Counted from the stretch's first letter, positions 1 through 8,341 are shown. The stretch: 50,073 nt of DNA from Azovibrio restrictus (GCA_029255605.1 JANLJF010000062.1:1-50073), one strand, 5' to 3'. Numbers and translations: made by a program. The notes: a model not told the origin generated them from the letters alone.

Positions 1-63
1 TGAAATTAGGCATGTATTAGGAATTAAGAATGTTGAATTATGATTCTACAAACACTTTACATA

Positions 64-92
64 AATAAAGCACCGCAATGCGGGGCTTTATT
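64..92 (+). terminator. Rho-independent terminator of an upstream gene outside the window
   Basis: A 14-bp stem with one mismatch (AATAAAGC/GCTTTATT outer part, CCGCA/TGCGG inner part) is followed by a short T run. The only plus-strand gene it could end lies left of the window. The 60 bases before it are AT-rich with TTAGGAATTAAGAATG-like repeats resembling those near 6.8 and 8.4 kb. Confidence 0.6.
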
Positions 93-110
93 TTAACACA
101 TACGCAATCT

Positions 111-142
111 TTTGGCTGCAAATAAAATACTGCCTACATTTA
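111..142 (+). promoter_or_regulatory. Bacteroidota-type promoter for the small membrane protein gene
   Basis: TTTG at 111-114, a 20-base spacer, then TACATTTA at 135-142, one base off the TAnnTTTG -7 consensus. The ATG at 163 lies about 20 bases downstream, which supports that start. Confidence 0.5.
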
Positions 143-162
143 GCATAGTAATTTTAACACCT

Positions 163-348
163 ATGAATATTAAAAACAAACAAATAGTTGCGCTACATAC
201 TGTCGGCGTATCTCTTTCTACAACTGCACTTATATTAAACCATCAGGCTATTGCATCTGATATGACAAGCGGACTGATATTGGGTTCCGGCTTCGGGTTT
301 ATGATATTGTCTTTAGTCATGAGAAAGAAGCAAACAGCTCGTGCTTAG
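163..348 (+). CDS. Small two-helix membrane protein, unknown function
   Basis: This 61-residue protein has two hydrophobic stretches, roughly residues 8-30 and 35-53, and ends in a basic tail (MRKKQTAR), so it should sit in the inner membrane as a hairpin. I chose the ATG at 163 over an in-frame TTG further up because a good promoter at 111-142 would place the upstream codon inside the -33 region. Its last 8 bases overlap the GTG start of the following serine hydrolase, so the two are probably translated together. I do not recognise the family. Being a chance ORF is possible given its size, but promoter, start and overlap fit together. Confidence 0.55.
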   Translation: MNIKNKQIVALHTVGVSLSTTALILNHQAIASDMTSGLILGSGFGFMILSLVMRKKQTARA

Positions 349-1426
349 TATCCGTCTCTTAGCCCTCTCACTTTTCATATCTGCTACATGCTACGGTCAG
401 CAAACACTACGATTTGCCGACTCTGTTAAACAGGCTTTTTATATTCCTGAAATATGCTACGCTGTGATTACTACTGACAGTGTATTTGAAGTAGCAGCTA
501 CAGGGCGGCATTCCATCAATCTCACAGATACAGCAACAGTCAACGATCGTTTCCACATTGGCTCTAATACCAAAGCCATGACAGCGTTTATGATTGCCAA
601 ATATGTAGAACGCGGCAAACTGAAATGGAACACCAAATTGTTTGATGTATTCACCGAATGGGAAAAGGCATCAAAACCCATATACAAAAATACTACGCTG
701 CAAGATCTGCTTTCGCATCGTGCAGGCATACAACCGTTTCAGGGTTTTAACGATCCTGTAATACCCACTTTCAAAGGCAACAAGGTTGAAAAAAGAAAAG
801 CATTCGGTAAATGGGTGTTAACACAACCACCTGTACTACCCGACAGTACCCGTCCGTTTGTGTACTCAAATGCGGGATATACACTGGCAGCTTTGATGCT
901 GGAAAAAGTTACGGGCAAAACATGGGAACAGGTAGCAAATGATATATTCAACAAAGACCTGCATCTTAATATTGGTTTTTCCTGGCCAGAGAACCAAAAG
1001 CTCAAAGACACATGGGGACATTCTTTTGAAAACGGTTACTTTGTGCCCATCCCTTCAAACACAGATTTCAGCATCGACTATACTGAACCTTCAAGCAATA
1101 TCAATATCTGTATGAAGGACTATATCAGGTATATACAAATGAATATGGCGGGCCTCAACGGACAGAATAATTATCTGAAAGCAGCTACCTATTCGTTCAT
1201 CCATACAGGATTTACAGAGTACTCCTTGGGTTGGTATAATATTTTTGAAGGCACCGAAAGCCTGTCGACGCATGCGGGTACGGCTACTACCTCCTATACC
1301 ATTACCCACATAGACAGAAAGAGGCATCTTGCCTATATCATATTTACCAATGCATTTGATGATACTAATGTTCCGCAAGGTGTAAGGCTGTTGATGCGGA
1401 AATTGAAGAAGAATTATGGGATGTAA
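341..1426 (+). CDS. Secreted serine hydrolase, beta-lactamase/penicillin-binding family
   Basis: The 361-residue protein begins with a signal peptide (hydrophobic residues 4-16, cleavage near CYGQ). It has the three marks of the class C beta-lactamase-like fold (Pfam PF00144): SNTK at 75-78 with the nucleophilic serine and general-base lysine, YSN at 175-177, and HAG at 311-313 in place of KTG. Family members include D,D-peptidases, esterases and D-aminopeptidases; HAG rather than KTG argues against calling it a true beta-lactamase. Translation starts at GTG 341, overlapping the preceding small gene by 8 bases, and no ATG start is available in frame nearby. It ends just before a strong bidirectional terminator. 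Confidence 0.8.
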   Translation: MLSIRLLALSLFISATCYGQQTLRFADSVKQAFYIPEICYAVITTDSVFEVAATGRHSINLTDTATVNDRFHIGSNTKAMTAFMIAKYVERGKLKWNTKLFDVFTEWEKASKPIYKNTTLQDLLSHRAGIQPFQGFNDPVIPTFKGNKVEKRKAFGKWVLTQPPVLPDSTRPFVYSNAGYTLAALMLEKVTGKTWEQVANDIFNKDLHLNIGFSWPENQKLKDTWGHSFENGYFVPIPSNTDFSIDYTEPSSNINICMKDYIRYIQMNMAGLNGQNNYLKAATYSFIHTGFTEYSLGWYNIFEGTESLSTHAGTATTSYTITHIDRKRHLAYIIFTNAFDDTNVPQGVRLLMRKLKKNYGM

Positions 1427-1431
1427 CGAAT

Positions 1432-1460
1432 GATAAAGCCCCGCATTGCGGGGCTTTATC
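1432..1460. terminator. Bidirectional terminator between convergent genes
   Basis: An essentially perfect 14-bp inverted repeat (GATAAAGCCCCGCA and its complement) lies between the stop of the serine hydrolase and the stop of the S9 peptidase. Its core repeats that of the hairpin at 64-92. Confidence 0.75.
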
Positions 1461-1462
1461 AT

Positions 1463-3682
1463 TTATGGTTTCAGATGCAAATCGAAATAGTCACTTATTT
1501 TTTGCATCAGGTGTACACGGTCTTTACCGCGCACATTATGTTCATATCCGGGATATACAAAGTAGTCTACCTGTATATTATCATCTACCGTTTTCTTCAG
1601 GAAGTCGATAGAATGCTGCCATACCACGGTAGCATCATCTGTGCCGTGTATCAGCAGTAGTTTTCCTTTCAGGTTTTTCGCTTTGCTCAGCAGGTTCGCA
1701 TCTTCATAGCCTTTAGGGTTTTGTTCCGGCGTATTCATGTAGCGTTCGGTGTACATTACTTCATACATCTTCCAGTCCATAACAGGCCCGCCGGCCACAC
1801 CTACTTTAAATACATCGGGCTTGCACAGCATGAATGATGTGGTCATAAAACCACCAAAACTCCAGCCATGTATGCCCATACGTTTACTATCTACAAATGA
1901 CAACGACTGTAGGTAGCTCACACCCTTCATCTGGTCTTCCATTTCTACCGTGCCCAGTTGGCCAAATGTGGCGCTTTCAAACTTATAGCCTCGGTTGCTG
2001 CTGCCACGCCCATCCATACAGAAAACTACATAACCGCGCTGCGCCATATATTCATACCACAGGTTGCCGCTTTCAGGGAAAGTGTTTTTTATTAGCTGCA
2101 CATGCGGCCCATTATACAGGTACACGATGGTTGGATATTTCTTCTTGGCATCAAAGTTTACAGGTAGTACCAGCTTGCCATATAATGGCGTACCGTCATT
2201 GGCTGTCAGCGTAATGTTTCTTATTTCCGGGCGGTCATAATCAGCCAGTGTGTTCGGCGATTCTACCAATACGTGAGTATAATTAGAATTCACAGCTACT
2301 ACCTGGCTACGTTTCACAACTGGTGGTACTGCTATATCTGGATTGATTTTAGTCAACTTGCCGTTTATGACTACATGCTTAGCAGGGTTTTCAACTATTC
2401 CACCGGCACTAAACACATCATATACATACTCGCCGCTTTCATTAGGCACTGCTGTATGCCATCCGGCCTCGCTATCTATGCGTTTCAGTTTTCCTGTGTT
2501 CCAGTTCACGGCATAGCTATGCTTTTCCATAGGCGATTCCTTAGTTGTTTCTATCAGCACTTGCTGCTGCGCTTCATTCATGCCCACTATCGTGTTCACT
2601 ATCCATTTGCCTTTTGTCACCTGGTTCAGCAGGCGACCATTGGTATTGTAGCGATACAGGTGCATATAGCCATCGCGCTGGCTCCACCACAAAAATTCAT
2701 CATTGCTATTAGGCAGGAAGGTAATGCCATGCTGTGACTCCACATACTTATCGCTCTTCTCTTCAAACAATGTTTTTACAAACGCACCGGTTTTTGCGCT
2801 GTATTTATTCAGCCACATATGGTCCTGGTCGCGGTTCAGTACCGCTATAAATATATACTGCTCATCGGGGCTCCAGCTTACCGATGTTAGGTATTGGTCT
2901 TTCGGGCCTTCTGTTTGTATGGTCACCGTATTGCCGGTAGTAGGGTTGAAAACGCGCACCTGTACTTCATGCGATGTGCCGCCTGCCATAGGGTACTTTA
3001 CATTGGTATTTTTAGCCGGTATCTCCAGCCAGTTGATAACCGGGTAATCCTTCACCATCGTCTGGTCCATATGGTAGTAAGCCAGGTAGTTGCCCTGTGG
3101 TGAAAAAAAGATGCCACCTTCTATACCAAATTCATTGCGATGCACTGCCTGGCCGTTTAGAATATTCTTATCCCTATCGTTAGTAACGGTCAGTGTTCTT
3201 TTATCTTTTGTATATAGGTACAGGTTGTTATCGCGGGTATAGGCTATGTTCAGGCTTTTATCCACCACCATATTCTCTGCATTGTCGGGCAGTGTGGTCC
3301 ATTGCTCCCATATATAGCCTGCGGCTGTTTTCGTGCCTTTCTTCAGCTCGTTGCCATCCCGGTAATAGGCATAGCCTTTATCCAGCCATTTAAAAGTAGG
3401 CAGGGCTTTCAGCTTATTGCCTGCTACAGCATTCATTTCCGACAGGCGCAGCACGGTATCTGTTTTCTTTGATGGAAAACTCATAGACACCCATGCATCA
3501 TTCGCAGCAAAGTACAGTTTATTGGTACCCGGCTCCCAGCTAGCTTGTTTCAACCCTTTGGGTGCCAGCGTGGTGGCCATGCCATTGGTAGCCTCGGCTA
3601 CCGTGAAATGTTTCTTCTGCGCATCCGCATGCAATGCCAGAAGACAAGTACCTGCAATGGCAAGATATTTTTGATACTTCAT
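1463..3682 (-). CDS. S9 family prolyl peptidase (DPP IV / prolyl tripeptidyl peptidase type)
   Basis: This 739-residue secreted peptidase has a signal peptide ending near HADAQ, a large beta-propeller region (about 40-490) and a C-terminal alpha/beta-hydrolase domain. The catalytic triad is visible: serine 608 in GWSFGG, aspartate near 682 in GTDD, histidine 715 in GYEHN. The segment HRNEFGIEGG followed by YHMDQTMV resembles the substrate N-terminus-binding glutamate region of Porphyromonas prolyl tripeptidyl peptidase more than the paired-glutamate helix of classical DPP IV. It should release di- or tripeptides ending in proline from peptides in the periplasm or at the cell surface. It stands alone on the minus strand, divergent from the gene at 3800. 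Confidence 0.88.
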   Translation of the reverse strand: MKYQKYLAIAGTCLLALHADAQKKHFTVAEATNGMATTLAPKGLKQASWEPGTNKLYFAANDAWVSMSFPSKKTDTVLRLSEMNAVAGNKLKALPTFKWLDKGYAYYRDGNELKKGTKTAAGYIWEQWTTLPDNAENMVVDKSLNIAYTRDNNLYLYTKDKRTLTVTNDRDKNILNGQAVHRNEFGIEGGIFFSPQGNYLAYYHMDQTMVKDYPVINWLEIPAKNTNVKYPMAGGTSHEVQVRVFNPTTGNTVTIQTEGPKDQYLTSVSWSPDEQYIFIAVLNRDQDHMWLNKYSAKTGAFVKTLFEEKSDKYVESQHGITFLPNSNDEFLWWSQRDGYMHLYRYNTNGRLLNQVTKGKWIVNTIVGMNEAQQQVLIETTKESPMEKHSYAVNWNTGKLKRIDSEAGWHTAVPNESGEYVYDVFSAGGIVENPAKHVVINGKLTKINPDIAVPPVVKRSQVVAVNSNYTHVLVESPNTLADYDRPEIRNITLTANDGTPLYGKLVLPVNFDAKKKYPTIVYLYNGPHVQLIKNTFPESGNLWYEYMAQRGYVVFCMDGRGSSNRGYKFESATFGQLGTVEMEDQMKGVSYLQSLSFVDSKRMGIHGWSFGGFMTTSFMLCKPDVFKVGVAGGPVMDWKMYEVMYTERYMNTPEQNPKGYEDANLLSKAKNLKGKLLLIHGTDDATVVWQHSIDFLKKTVDDNIQVDYFVYPGYEHNVRGKDRVHLMQKISDYFDLHLKP

Positions 3683-3799
3683 AAATATGAAAAGGATTAC
3701 AATTTGCGAGGGCTGAAATTATTGATAATTATGCAGAATCCTATAACCCATAGCGGGTGAGCAAATAAACCGTTTTATGCTTAAGTTCGTTGATACGTT

Positions 3800-4855
3800 A
3801 TGCGCTACTTATTTCTTCTGGCTTTTTTTCTGCTACCGCTGGTTTCTATGGCACAACCCAACCCTATAGGCAATTTCAATAGCGAAGCTGCATGGATACA
3901 TGCGCCACGTATATCTAAAATGCCGGCACACAAGTTATCTGCTACCGATACCTGCTTAATTGTTATCAGCAATCGCAAAACAAGCACTGATAGCCTGCGC
4001 TATATGAGCGAAGAGCGCGATGGTAAAAAACTGCATTACTTCTTCGTCTTTACCCGCAATGGTAAGTGGAATGTGTTACCTGTAAATAGCCCCGAGGAAG
4101 CACTTAAATATATACCGGATATTAATAACGATTGGTTGCTGTATACCGAAGGCATGGGCAAGCTCTTCACTTCCGACCTGGCACGCGGGTTAACGGTAGC
4201 CGGACAATACAAACTAAATGTTATCCTGTTCGACTACCCCAGCATCAGCACCACCAAAAAGCAATTGGGCAATTACTTCTTCGCCATAGGCAATGCCCGC
4301 ACAGCTTATCTCGACTTTGCAGATGCGTTTAAGAACGTAATGCAACTGCGCACGGAAAAGAAAATGGGAACCGGCAAGCTTACCATGTTGTATCACAGTA
4401 TGGGTAATCATGTTATAAGGCAGTTGGTAAAACACCATATGCTGACACCTATAAATGACAAAGTATGGGTAGAAAACCTGGTACTGAATGCCCCTTGTGT
4501 ACCGCGTCGGGGCCATAAAAAGTGGATAAATAAGATAGCCTTTGCTAAACGCATTTATGTAAACTATAACAACAACGATTTCACTTTAGGCGGTGCTTAC
4601 CTGGCCAGTAAAAAGATTCAGCTGGGGCAAAAACCGGTAAGAAATATCAGCAAGAAAGTTATTTATGTCAACTTCAATACGCTGGTAGACCGTGGCCATA
4701 GCAATTTCTTGTCTATACCAGGCAGGCAGCCAGCCAAACCCGCTGCCATCAGGTATTACAACACCATCCTGCACGGTGATGCTGCCGACCTGACAAACGA
4801 AAAGCAGTTCGCCGTATCTCGCTTTAAAAAAATAGGTTGGGAATTATTGCCTTAA
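3800..4855 (+). CDS. Secreted alpha/beta hydrolase-like protein
   Basis: The 351-residue protein has a signal peptide cleaved near SMAQP. It resembles the DUF900-type alpha/beta hydrolases: a nucleophile-elbow sequence YHSMGN around residue 200, a following LVLNAPCVP segment, and a late GHSNF that could supply the catalytic histidine. The elbow lacks the first glycine of the usual GxSxG. The substrate cannot be told from sequence. Its stop codon overlaps the stop of the convergent membrane-protein gene by 4 bases, so there is no room for a terminator between them. Confidence 0.65.
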   Translation: MRYLFLLAFFLLPLVSMAQPNPIGNFNSEAAWIHAPRISKMPAHKLSATDTCLIVISNRKTSTDSLRYMSEERDGKKLHYFFVFTRNGKWNVLPVNSPEEALKYIPDINNDWLLYTEGMGKLFTSDLARGLTVAGQYKLNVILFDYPSISTTKKQLGNYFFAIGNARTAYLDFADAFKNVMQLRTEKKMGTGKLTMLYHSMGNHVIRQLVKHHMLTPINDKVWVENLVLNAPCVPRRGHKKWINKIAFAKRIYVNYNNNDFTLGGAYLASKKIQLGQKPVRNISKKVIYVNFNTLVDRGHSNFLSIPGRQPAKPAAIRYYNTILHGDAADLTNEKQFAVSRFKKIGWELLP

Positions 4856-5307
4856 CGATAAAAGCTGTAGGCATACAATACAAATGACCCGATTAAATAA
4901 CTAACAACATTTACGATTACCGTAGCTCTGAATATCTTTCTTTTGGAATAATGGCGGCGTAGTAGAAAATTATTGAATACCCACTCTATAAGCACTGATA
5001 ATAAAAATGCGAACAGGTAATAAACAGCTAACCATTGAAAGTCAGCCTTTGTTTTAACTTCGTAACGGCTCACCCACGGAAACCAAACAACAAGCCACCA
5101 TCCACCATTCAGCAACATAGAACCAAAAATGCCAACAATACCACTAACAACATTCGATACAAAAACTGCTTTGTAAGCTTGCCTGTCAAACCATTTTTGC
5201 ACTAACAGGCGCGACATCAGGAGGCTTTCTATCAACATAATAGAAAGCATGAAAACCCACCCTTGGGGAAGAAATGCAAAAATTCCGAAACTTACGTTCA
5301 GCAGCAT
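4852..5307 (-). CDS. Polytopic membrane protein, unknown, last gene of the Kdo operon
   Basis: A 151-residue, very hydrophobic protein with about four membrane helices (approximately residues 5-30, 45-75, 88-112 and 125-148) and a short basic loop RRHYSKRK. I recognise no family. It starts 9 bases after kdsB stops, so it is very likely co-transcribed with it; a link to envelope sugar handling is only inferred from position. Its end overlaps the convergent hydrolase gene by 4 bases. Confidence 0.65.
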   Translation of the reverse strand: MLLNVSFGIFAFLPQGWVFMLSIMLIESLLMSRLLVQKWFDRQAYKAVFVSNVVSGIVGIFGSMLLNGGWWLVVWFPWVSRYEVKTKADFQWLAVYYLFAFLLSVLIEWVFNNFLLRRHYSKRKIFRATVIVNVVSYLIGSFVLYAYSFYR

Positions 5308-5316
5308 TATCTCTTT

Positions 5317-6057
5317 TTAAATACCCATTAATCGTAGCACCTTCTCAATATCTCCAGGCGTATCTATACAATGGCTATCAAAGTTGGTAACGGCACATTT
5401 TATCTTAAATCCTTTTTCCAGCCAGCGCAGCTGTTCCAGCGACTCTGCTTTTTCCAGCGATGATACAGGCAGTTGTGTTACCTGTTCCAGTATATCTACG
5501 CGATAGGCATACATACCTACATGACGGAAGTAATTAAAATGTTTGTGCCACTCTTCCTGCGCTACACCTTTTATATAGGGTATCACCATACGGCTAAAGT
5601 ATAGTGCTTCCATATTTTCATTCAGCGTTACTTTTACTTCACCCATGTCAAAGAGCACTTCATGGTTATCTACCGGTATAATGAGTGTTGCCAGTTCCGT
5701 ACTTCCATCCTTTAATACTTCAGCCAGCGTATCTATCTGCGATGGATCGATAAACGGTTCATCACCCTGTATATTGATAACATAATCGTATTTACCGTCC
5801 ATTTGTTGCAAAGCATCCCAGCAACGGTCTGTACCGCTTGGGTGATGTTCGGCGGTCATCACAACATTACCACCCCAGCTTTTTACATGCTGGTATATGC
5901 GCTCATCATCGGTTGCTACCACTACCATATCCAACGATTGTGTTTGGCTTGCCTGGTCATACACTCGTTGTATCATGGTTTTACCCTTAATGTCTATCAA
6001 TGGTTTGCCGGGGAAACGTGACGATGCATATCGTGCGGGAATGATGCCTGCTATCAT
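5317..6057 (-). CDS. kdsB: 3-deoxy-manno-octulosonate cytidylyltransferase (CMP-Kdo/Kdo8N synthetase)
   Basis: KdsB joins Kdo to CMP using CTP, giving the donor used by the Kdo transferase. The 246-residue length matches the family. The N-terminus IPARYASSRFPGKPL is the nucleotide-binding signature, and VVATDDERI, INIQGDEPF and RHVGMYAYR are further conserved blocks. It starts 4 bases inside the end of the KdsC-like gene (ATGA overlap), indicating translational coupling. As kdnA and kdnB are in the same operon, the natural substrate may be the 8-amino analogue Kdo8N, as reported for the Shewanella oneidensis enzyme; that part is inference. Confidence 0.93.
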   Translation of the reverse strand: MIAGIIPARYASSRFPGKPLIDIKGKTMIQRVYDQASQTQSLDMVVVATDDERIYQHVKSWGGNVVMTAEHHPSGTDRCWDALQQMDGKYDYVINIQGDEPFIDPSQIDTLAEVLKDGSTELATLIIPVDNHEVLFDMGEVKVTLNENMEALYFSRMVIPYIKGVAQEEWHKHFNYFRHVGMYAYRVDILEQVTQLPVSSLEKAESLEQLRWLEKGFKIKCAVTNFDSHCIDTPGDIEKVLRLMGI

Positions 6058-6758
6058 ATATTCTGGTCTTCTGTTATGGTTGATTGTTCTATGGTATAAA
6101 AGGTCGTTGGTATTTCATTGCGTTCTGCAAGATATGCCTGGTAGGTTTCTGTAAAATTCATACGCTGTGTCAGTACATCGGTATATCTACCCCCTAAGCC
6201 TGTCAGCAATTCTACAGCTTCGCGCACCGCACCATTGCCACCTTCACATGCCGTCAGGTAATCTACCATATTATGTTGTACAGCATGTTCCACCAGTAAG
6301 GGGTTGCACAGCCTGGGTATCATGATACGTAGTCCGCATTGTACAGCTACCGATAGGTCGAGCACGTCATCAAAAAAGAAAGCTACTTCCGATGGTTGTA
6401 TATCATATGCTTCACATAAATGCTTCAAAGCATCCACTTTAAAACGTATGCCGCTATACAATGCATGAAAATGCTCACGCTTCGCCAGCGAAGCCGCAGC
6501 TTTGTTATGCTCACCTGATATCACTGCAAACACAGGGTTATGTGCATTATGCAGGTAATGATTGAAGCGCAACAGGTTCGTTCCCATCGAATCTATCTCG
6601 CTAAACGGGCTGGAACCTTTCTCATCCTTCATACCATTATTGAATACACCATCCCAATCAAACACAAAGGCTTTGATACCTTTCAGTTTCTCCGCTATCG
6701 CTTCCCAGGGCGTGATAAAACTGCCCTTAAAATGACTGGCTATATTATTTACATCCAT
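6054..6758 (-). CDS. KdsC-like HAD phosphatase (probable Kdo-8-phosphate phosphatase)
   Basis: KdsC removes the phosphate from Kdo-8-phosphate. This 234-residue protein has the HAD nucleophile motif DWDGVFNNG near residue 34, a motif II serine in VISGEH, a lysine in RFKVDALK, a motif IV FFFDDVLDL, and the KdsC-type end GNGAVREAVELL. It is divergent: canonical KdsC has GDD in motif IV and a DG pair after the first domain, here FDD and DSMG. It also carries about 30 extra residues at each end. It overlaps kdsB by 4 bases and follows the transaldolase-CBS gene. Its position between kdsB and kdsA makes Kdo-8-phosphate the best candidate substrate; a related sugar phosphate is possible. Confidence 0.75.
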   Translation of the reverse strand: MDVNNIASHFKGSFITPWEAIAEKLKGIKAFVFDWDGVFNNGMKDEKGSSPFSEIDSMGTNLLRFNHYLHNAHNPVFAVISGEHNKAAASLAKREHFHALYSGIRFKVDALKHLCEAYDIQPSEVAFFFDDVLDLSVAVQCGLRIMIPRLCNPLLVEHAVQHNMVDYLTACEGGNGAVREAVELLTGLGGRYTDVLTQRMNFTETYQAYLAERNEIPTTFYTIEQSTITEDQNI

Positions 6759-6774
6759 GTGCAGATAAAATTAA

Positions 6775-6804
6775 AAATCCTAAATGACTTTGCATTTAGG
6801 ATTT
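6775..6804. repeat. Perfect 12-bp hairpin made from a local AAATCCTAAA repeat
   Basis: AAATCCTAAATG at 6775-6786 and its exact complement at 6793-6804 with a 6-base loop, in the 72-base gap between the transaldolase-CBS and KdsC-like genes. There is no proper T run, so it is more likely a processing or stabilising element than a terminator. The same words recur at 8380-8420. Confidence 0.6.
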
Positions 6805-6830
6805 AGAAATTAGTATTTCGGATTTAGCGA

Positions 6831-7844
6831 CTACAGCCCTTCCAGGTCCTGGATATCCAGCATACCTACAGGCTTGCCATTATCCGTTACCAGTATCGTA
6901 TCTACACTTGTCTTTTTGAACAGAGTAGCTGCATCGTTTAGCAATGCGCTGGCCTCAATGCTGATAGGTGCTTTATACTCCATATCACCCATTGTTTTAC
7001 CCAGTATGTGTTCGCCTTCTTTCTGCAGCAACCTGCGGATATCGCCATCGGTAAATACACCTTTCACACTGCCATCTGCATTGGTAACCGTAATAGCACC
7101 AAAGCCATATTCGGTCATTTTAACCAATGCGCTCTGCAGGGTAGCATCAGCAGCCACTATCGGGTTGATACCATTGGCCGCCTCGCCCACGCGCACGGTC
7201 ATCAGGCGTGTATCGGTCAGGAATTGTTCTGTACCAATGGTTGTAAAATTATTTTCAGTCAGGCCCTTCAGTACTTTCAACGGCACGGTGATGGTATGCA
7301 CACCTACATTGATGGCATTACGCACGTGCTCTGCATGGCGCACCGAGCTGAACATGATTTTGGTATCGTAGCCGTAGTTTTCTACAGCGCCTACGCATTG
7401 CTCTACCAGCGCCAGCGCATCGTGGCCCTGGTCTTGCAGGCGGCCTACCAGCGGGCATACATACGTAGCGCCGGCGTGCATCGCCATATAAGCCTGTTGC
7501 AGGGTGTACACCAGGTGTACATTCACCAGCAGGCCTTCTTTACGCAGCATGCTGCAGGCACGTACCCCTTCCAGCGATACTGGTATCTTAAATACAGTTT
7601 TCTTTGGGTCCAGTCCCAGGTCCAGTTGGCGGTGCGCTTCTTTCAGCACATCTTCAGCGGTATTGCCAAGTGCCTCTATTTGCAGTACAGGCACCATTTT
7701 GCTCAGCTTTACTATAGTACCATCTATATCGGTGATACCTTCACGTTGCATGAATGTGGGCGTAGTGGTCAAACCATTCAAAAAGCCCAGTTTAAAACCT
7801 TCTTCAATCTCTTTCAGATTGGCAGAATCTAAGTATAATTCCAT
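6831..7844 (-). CDS. Transaldolase/fructose-6-phosphate aldolase-like protein fused to a CBS pair
   Basis: Residues 1-220 are a small transaldolase (FSA/TalC type): LYLD at the start of strand 1, TTTPT at 26-30 in place of the usual TTNPS, and the Schiff-base lysine 86 in FKIPVSLEG. Residues about 225-337 form two CBS domains; GVFTDGDIRR at 262-271 closely matches the CBS region of the arabinose-5-phosphate isomerase KdsD. The gene sits between kdsA and the kdsC-like gene, where a kdsD might be expected. I infer that it supplies D-arabinose 5-phosphate, or regulates that supply, by aldol chemistry. An ordinary regulated transaldolase remains possible. The Asn-to-Thr change may alter specificity. 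Confidence 0.8.
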   Translation of the reverse strand: MELYLDSANLKEIEEGFKLGFLNGLTTTPTFMQREGITDIDGTIVKLSKMVPVLQIEALGNTAEDVLKEAHRQLDLGLDPKKTVFKIPVSLEGVRACSMLRKEGLLVNVHLVYTLQQAYMAMHAGATYVCPLVGRLQDQGHDALALVEQCVGAVENYGYDTKIMFSSVRHAEHVRNAINVGVHTITVPLKVLKGLTENNFTTIGTEQFLTDTRLMTVRVGEAANGINPIVAADATLQSALVKMTEYGFGAITVTNADGSVKGVFTDGDIRRLLQKEGEHILGKTMGDMEYKAPISIEASALLNDAATLFKKTSVDTILVTDNGKPVGMLDIQDLEGL

Positions 7845-7978
7845 GTAAATAAATTCTAATTTCTAATGTCGAAATACTAAATAAAGCTCTAAATACTAAT
7901 ACCAAAATATTGAATCAGAGCCGGTTTTCGATGCGCTAAATTCCAAACAAATTCTGAAATAGAATAATTTTCTTTCTA
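7845..7978. repeat. AT-rich degenerate repeats flanking the four-helix-bundle gene (one side)
   Basis: Contains TAATTTCTAATGTCGAAATA, then ACTAAATAAAGCTCTAAATA: short words of the pattern TAAATNCTAA. The block on the other side of the gene (8342-8411), read on the opposite strand, has similar words, giving imperfect inverted flanks. I see no gene in it. Confidence 0.45.
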
Positions 7979-8341
7979 TCAATCTGTTTGCGCCATCGAT
8001 TTTGTAAGAATCGCACCAAAGATCTTCATTAATTCTGTTGATTCCTGCTGCAACTTATTCTTTTCAGAACCAATCTCTGCATCACTCCCTACATCCAACA
8101 AAGAAAGCCAATAAACACTCTCTTTTGCTTCTTTCCTACTGATTCTTATACGCATCAGAAAATCCTTTTTACCAAGACTTTCATTTGCCTCTATATAATT
8201 TGCACCCACCGAACCTGAACTTCTTACTAATTGTCTGGCATCTTCTGTATTGCCGATTGTCTTCGGCAGTTTCTTTATGAACTGTCTTACATTCCATGCA
8301 AACAATCTTGTCCTTTCTTCTAAATCATAAACTTTTTCCAA
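7979..8341 (-). CDS. Four-helix-bundle protein, 23S rRNA intervening-sequence (S23/IVP) family
   Basis: The 120-residue protein has the family pattern: RTRLFAWNVRQFIKKLP, then RQLVRSSGSVGANYIEANES, then KDFLMRIRISRKEAKESVYWL (shown here in blocks). These proteins form pentameric four-helix bundles and were first found encoded in intervening sequences of 23S rRNA; their cellular function is not established, although relatives serve as accessory proteins of diversity-generating retroelements. No reverse transcriptase is present here. It interrupts the Kdo operon on the same strand, with 69 bases to kdsA and 134 to the transaldolase gene, both filled with AT-rich repeats, unlike the tight spacing elsewhere in the operon. 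It looks like an insertion. Confidence 0.85.
   Translation of the reverse strand: MEKVYDLEERTRLFAWNVRQFIKKLPKTIGNTEDARQLVRSSGSVGANYIEANESLGKKDFLMRIRISRKEAKESVYWLSLLDVGSDAEIGSEKNKLQQESTELMKIFGAILTKSMAQTD

Noticed and set aside
7008-7832. 274-codon plus-strand frame opposite the transaldolase-CBS gene
   Set aside because: Antisense shadow rich in Q, H and Y; the sense protein has clear domains.
7979-8341. Diversity-generating retroelement accessory (Avd)
   Set aside because: The fold family fits, but no reverse transcriptase, template repeat or variable repeat is present nearby.
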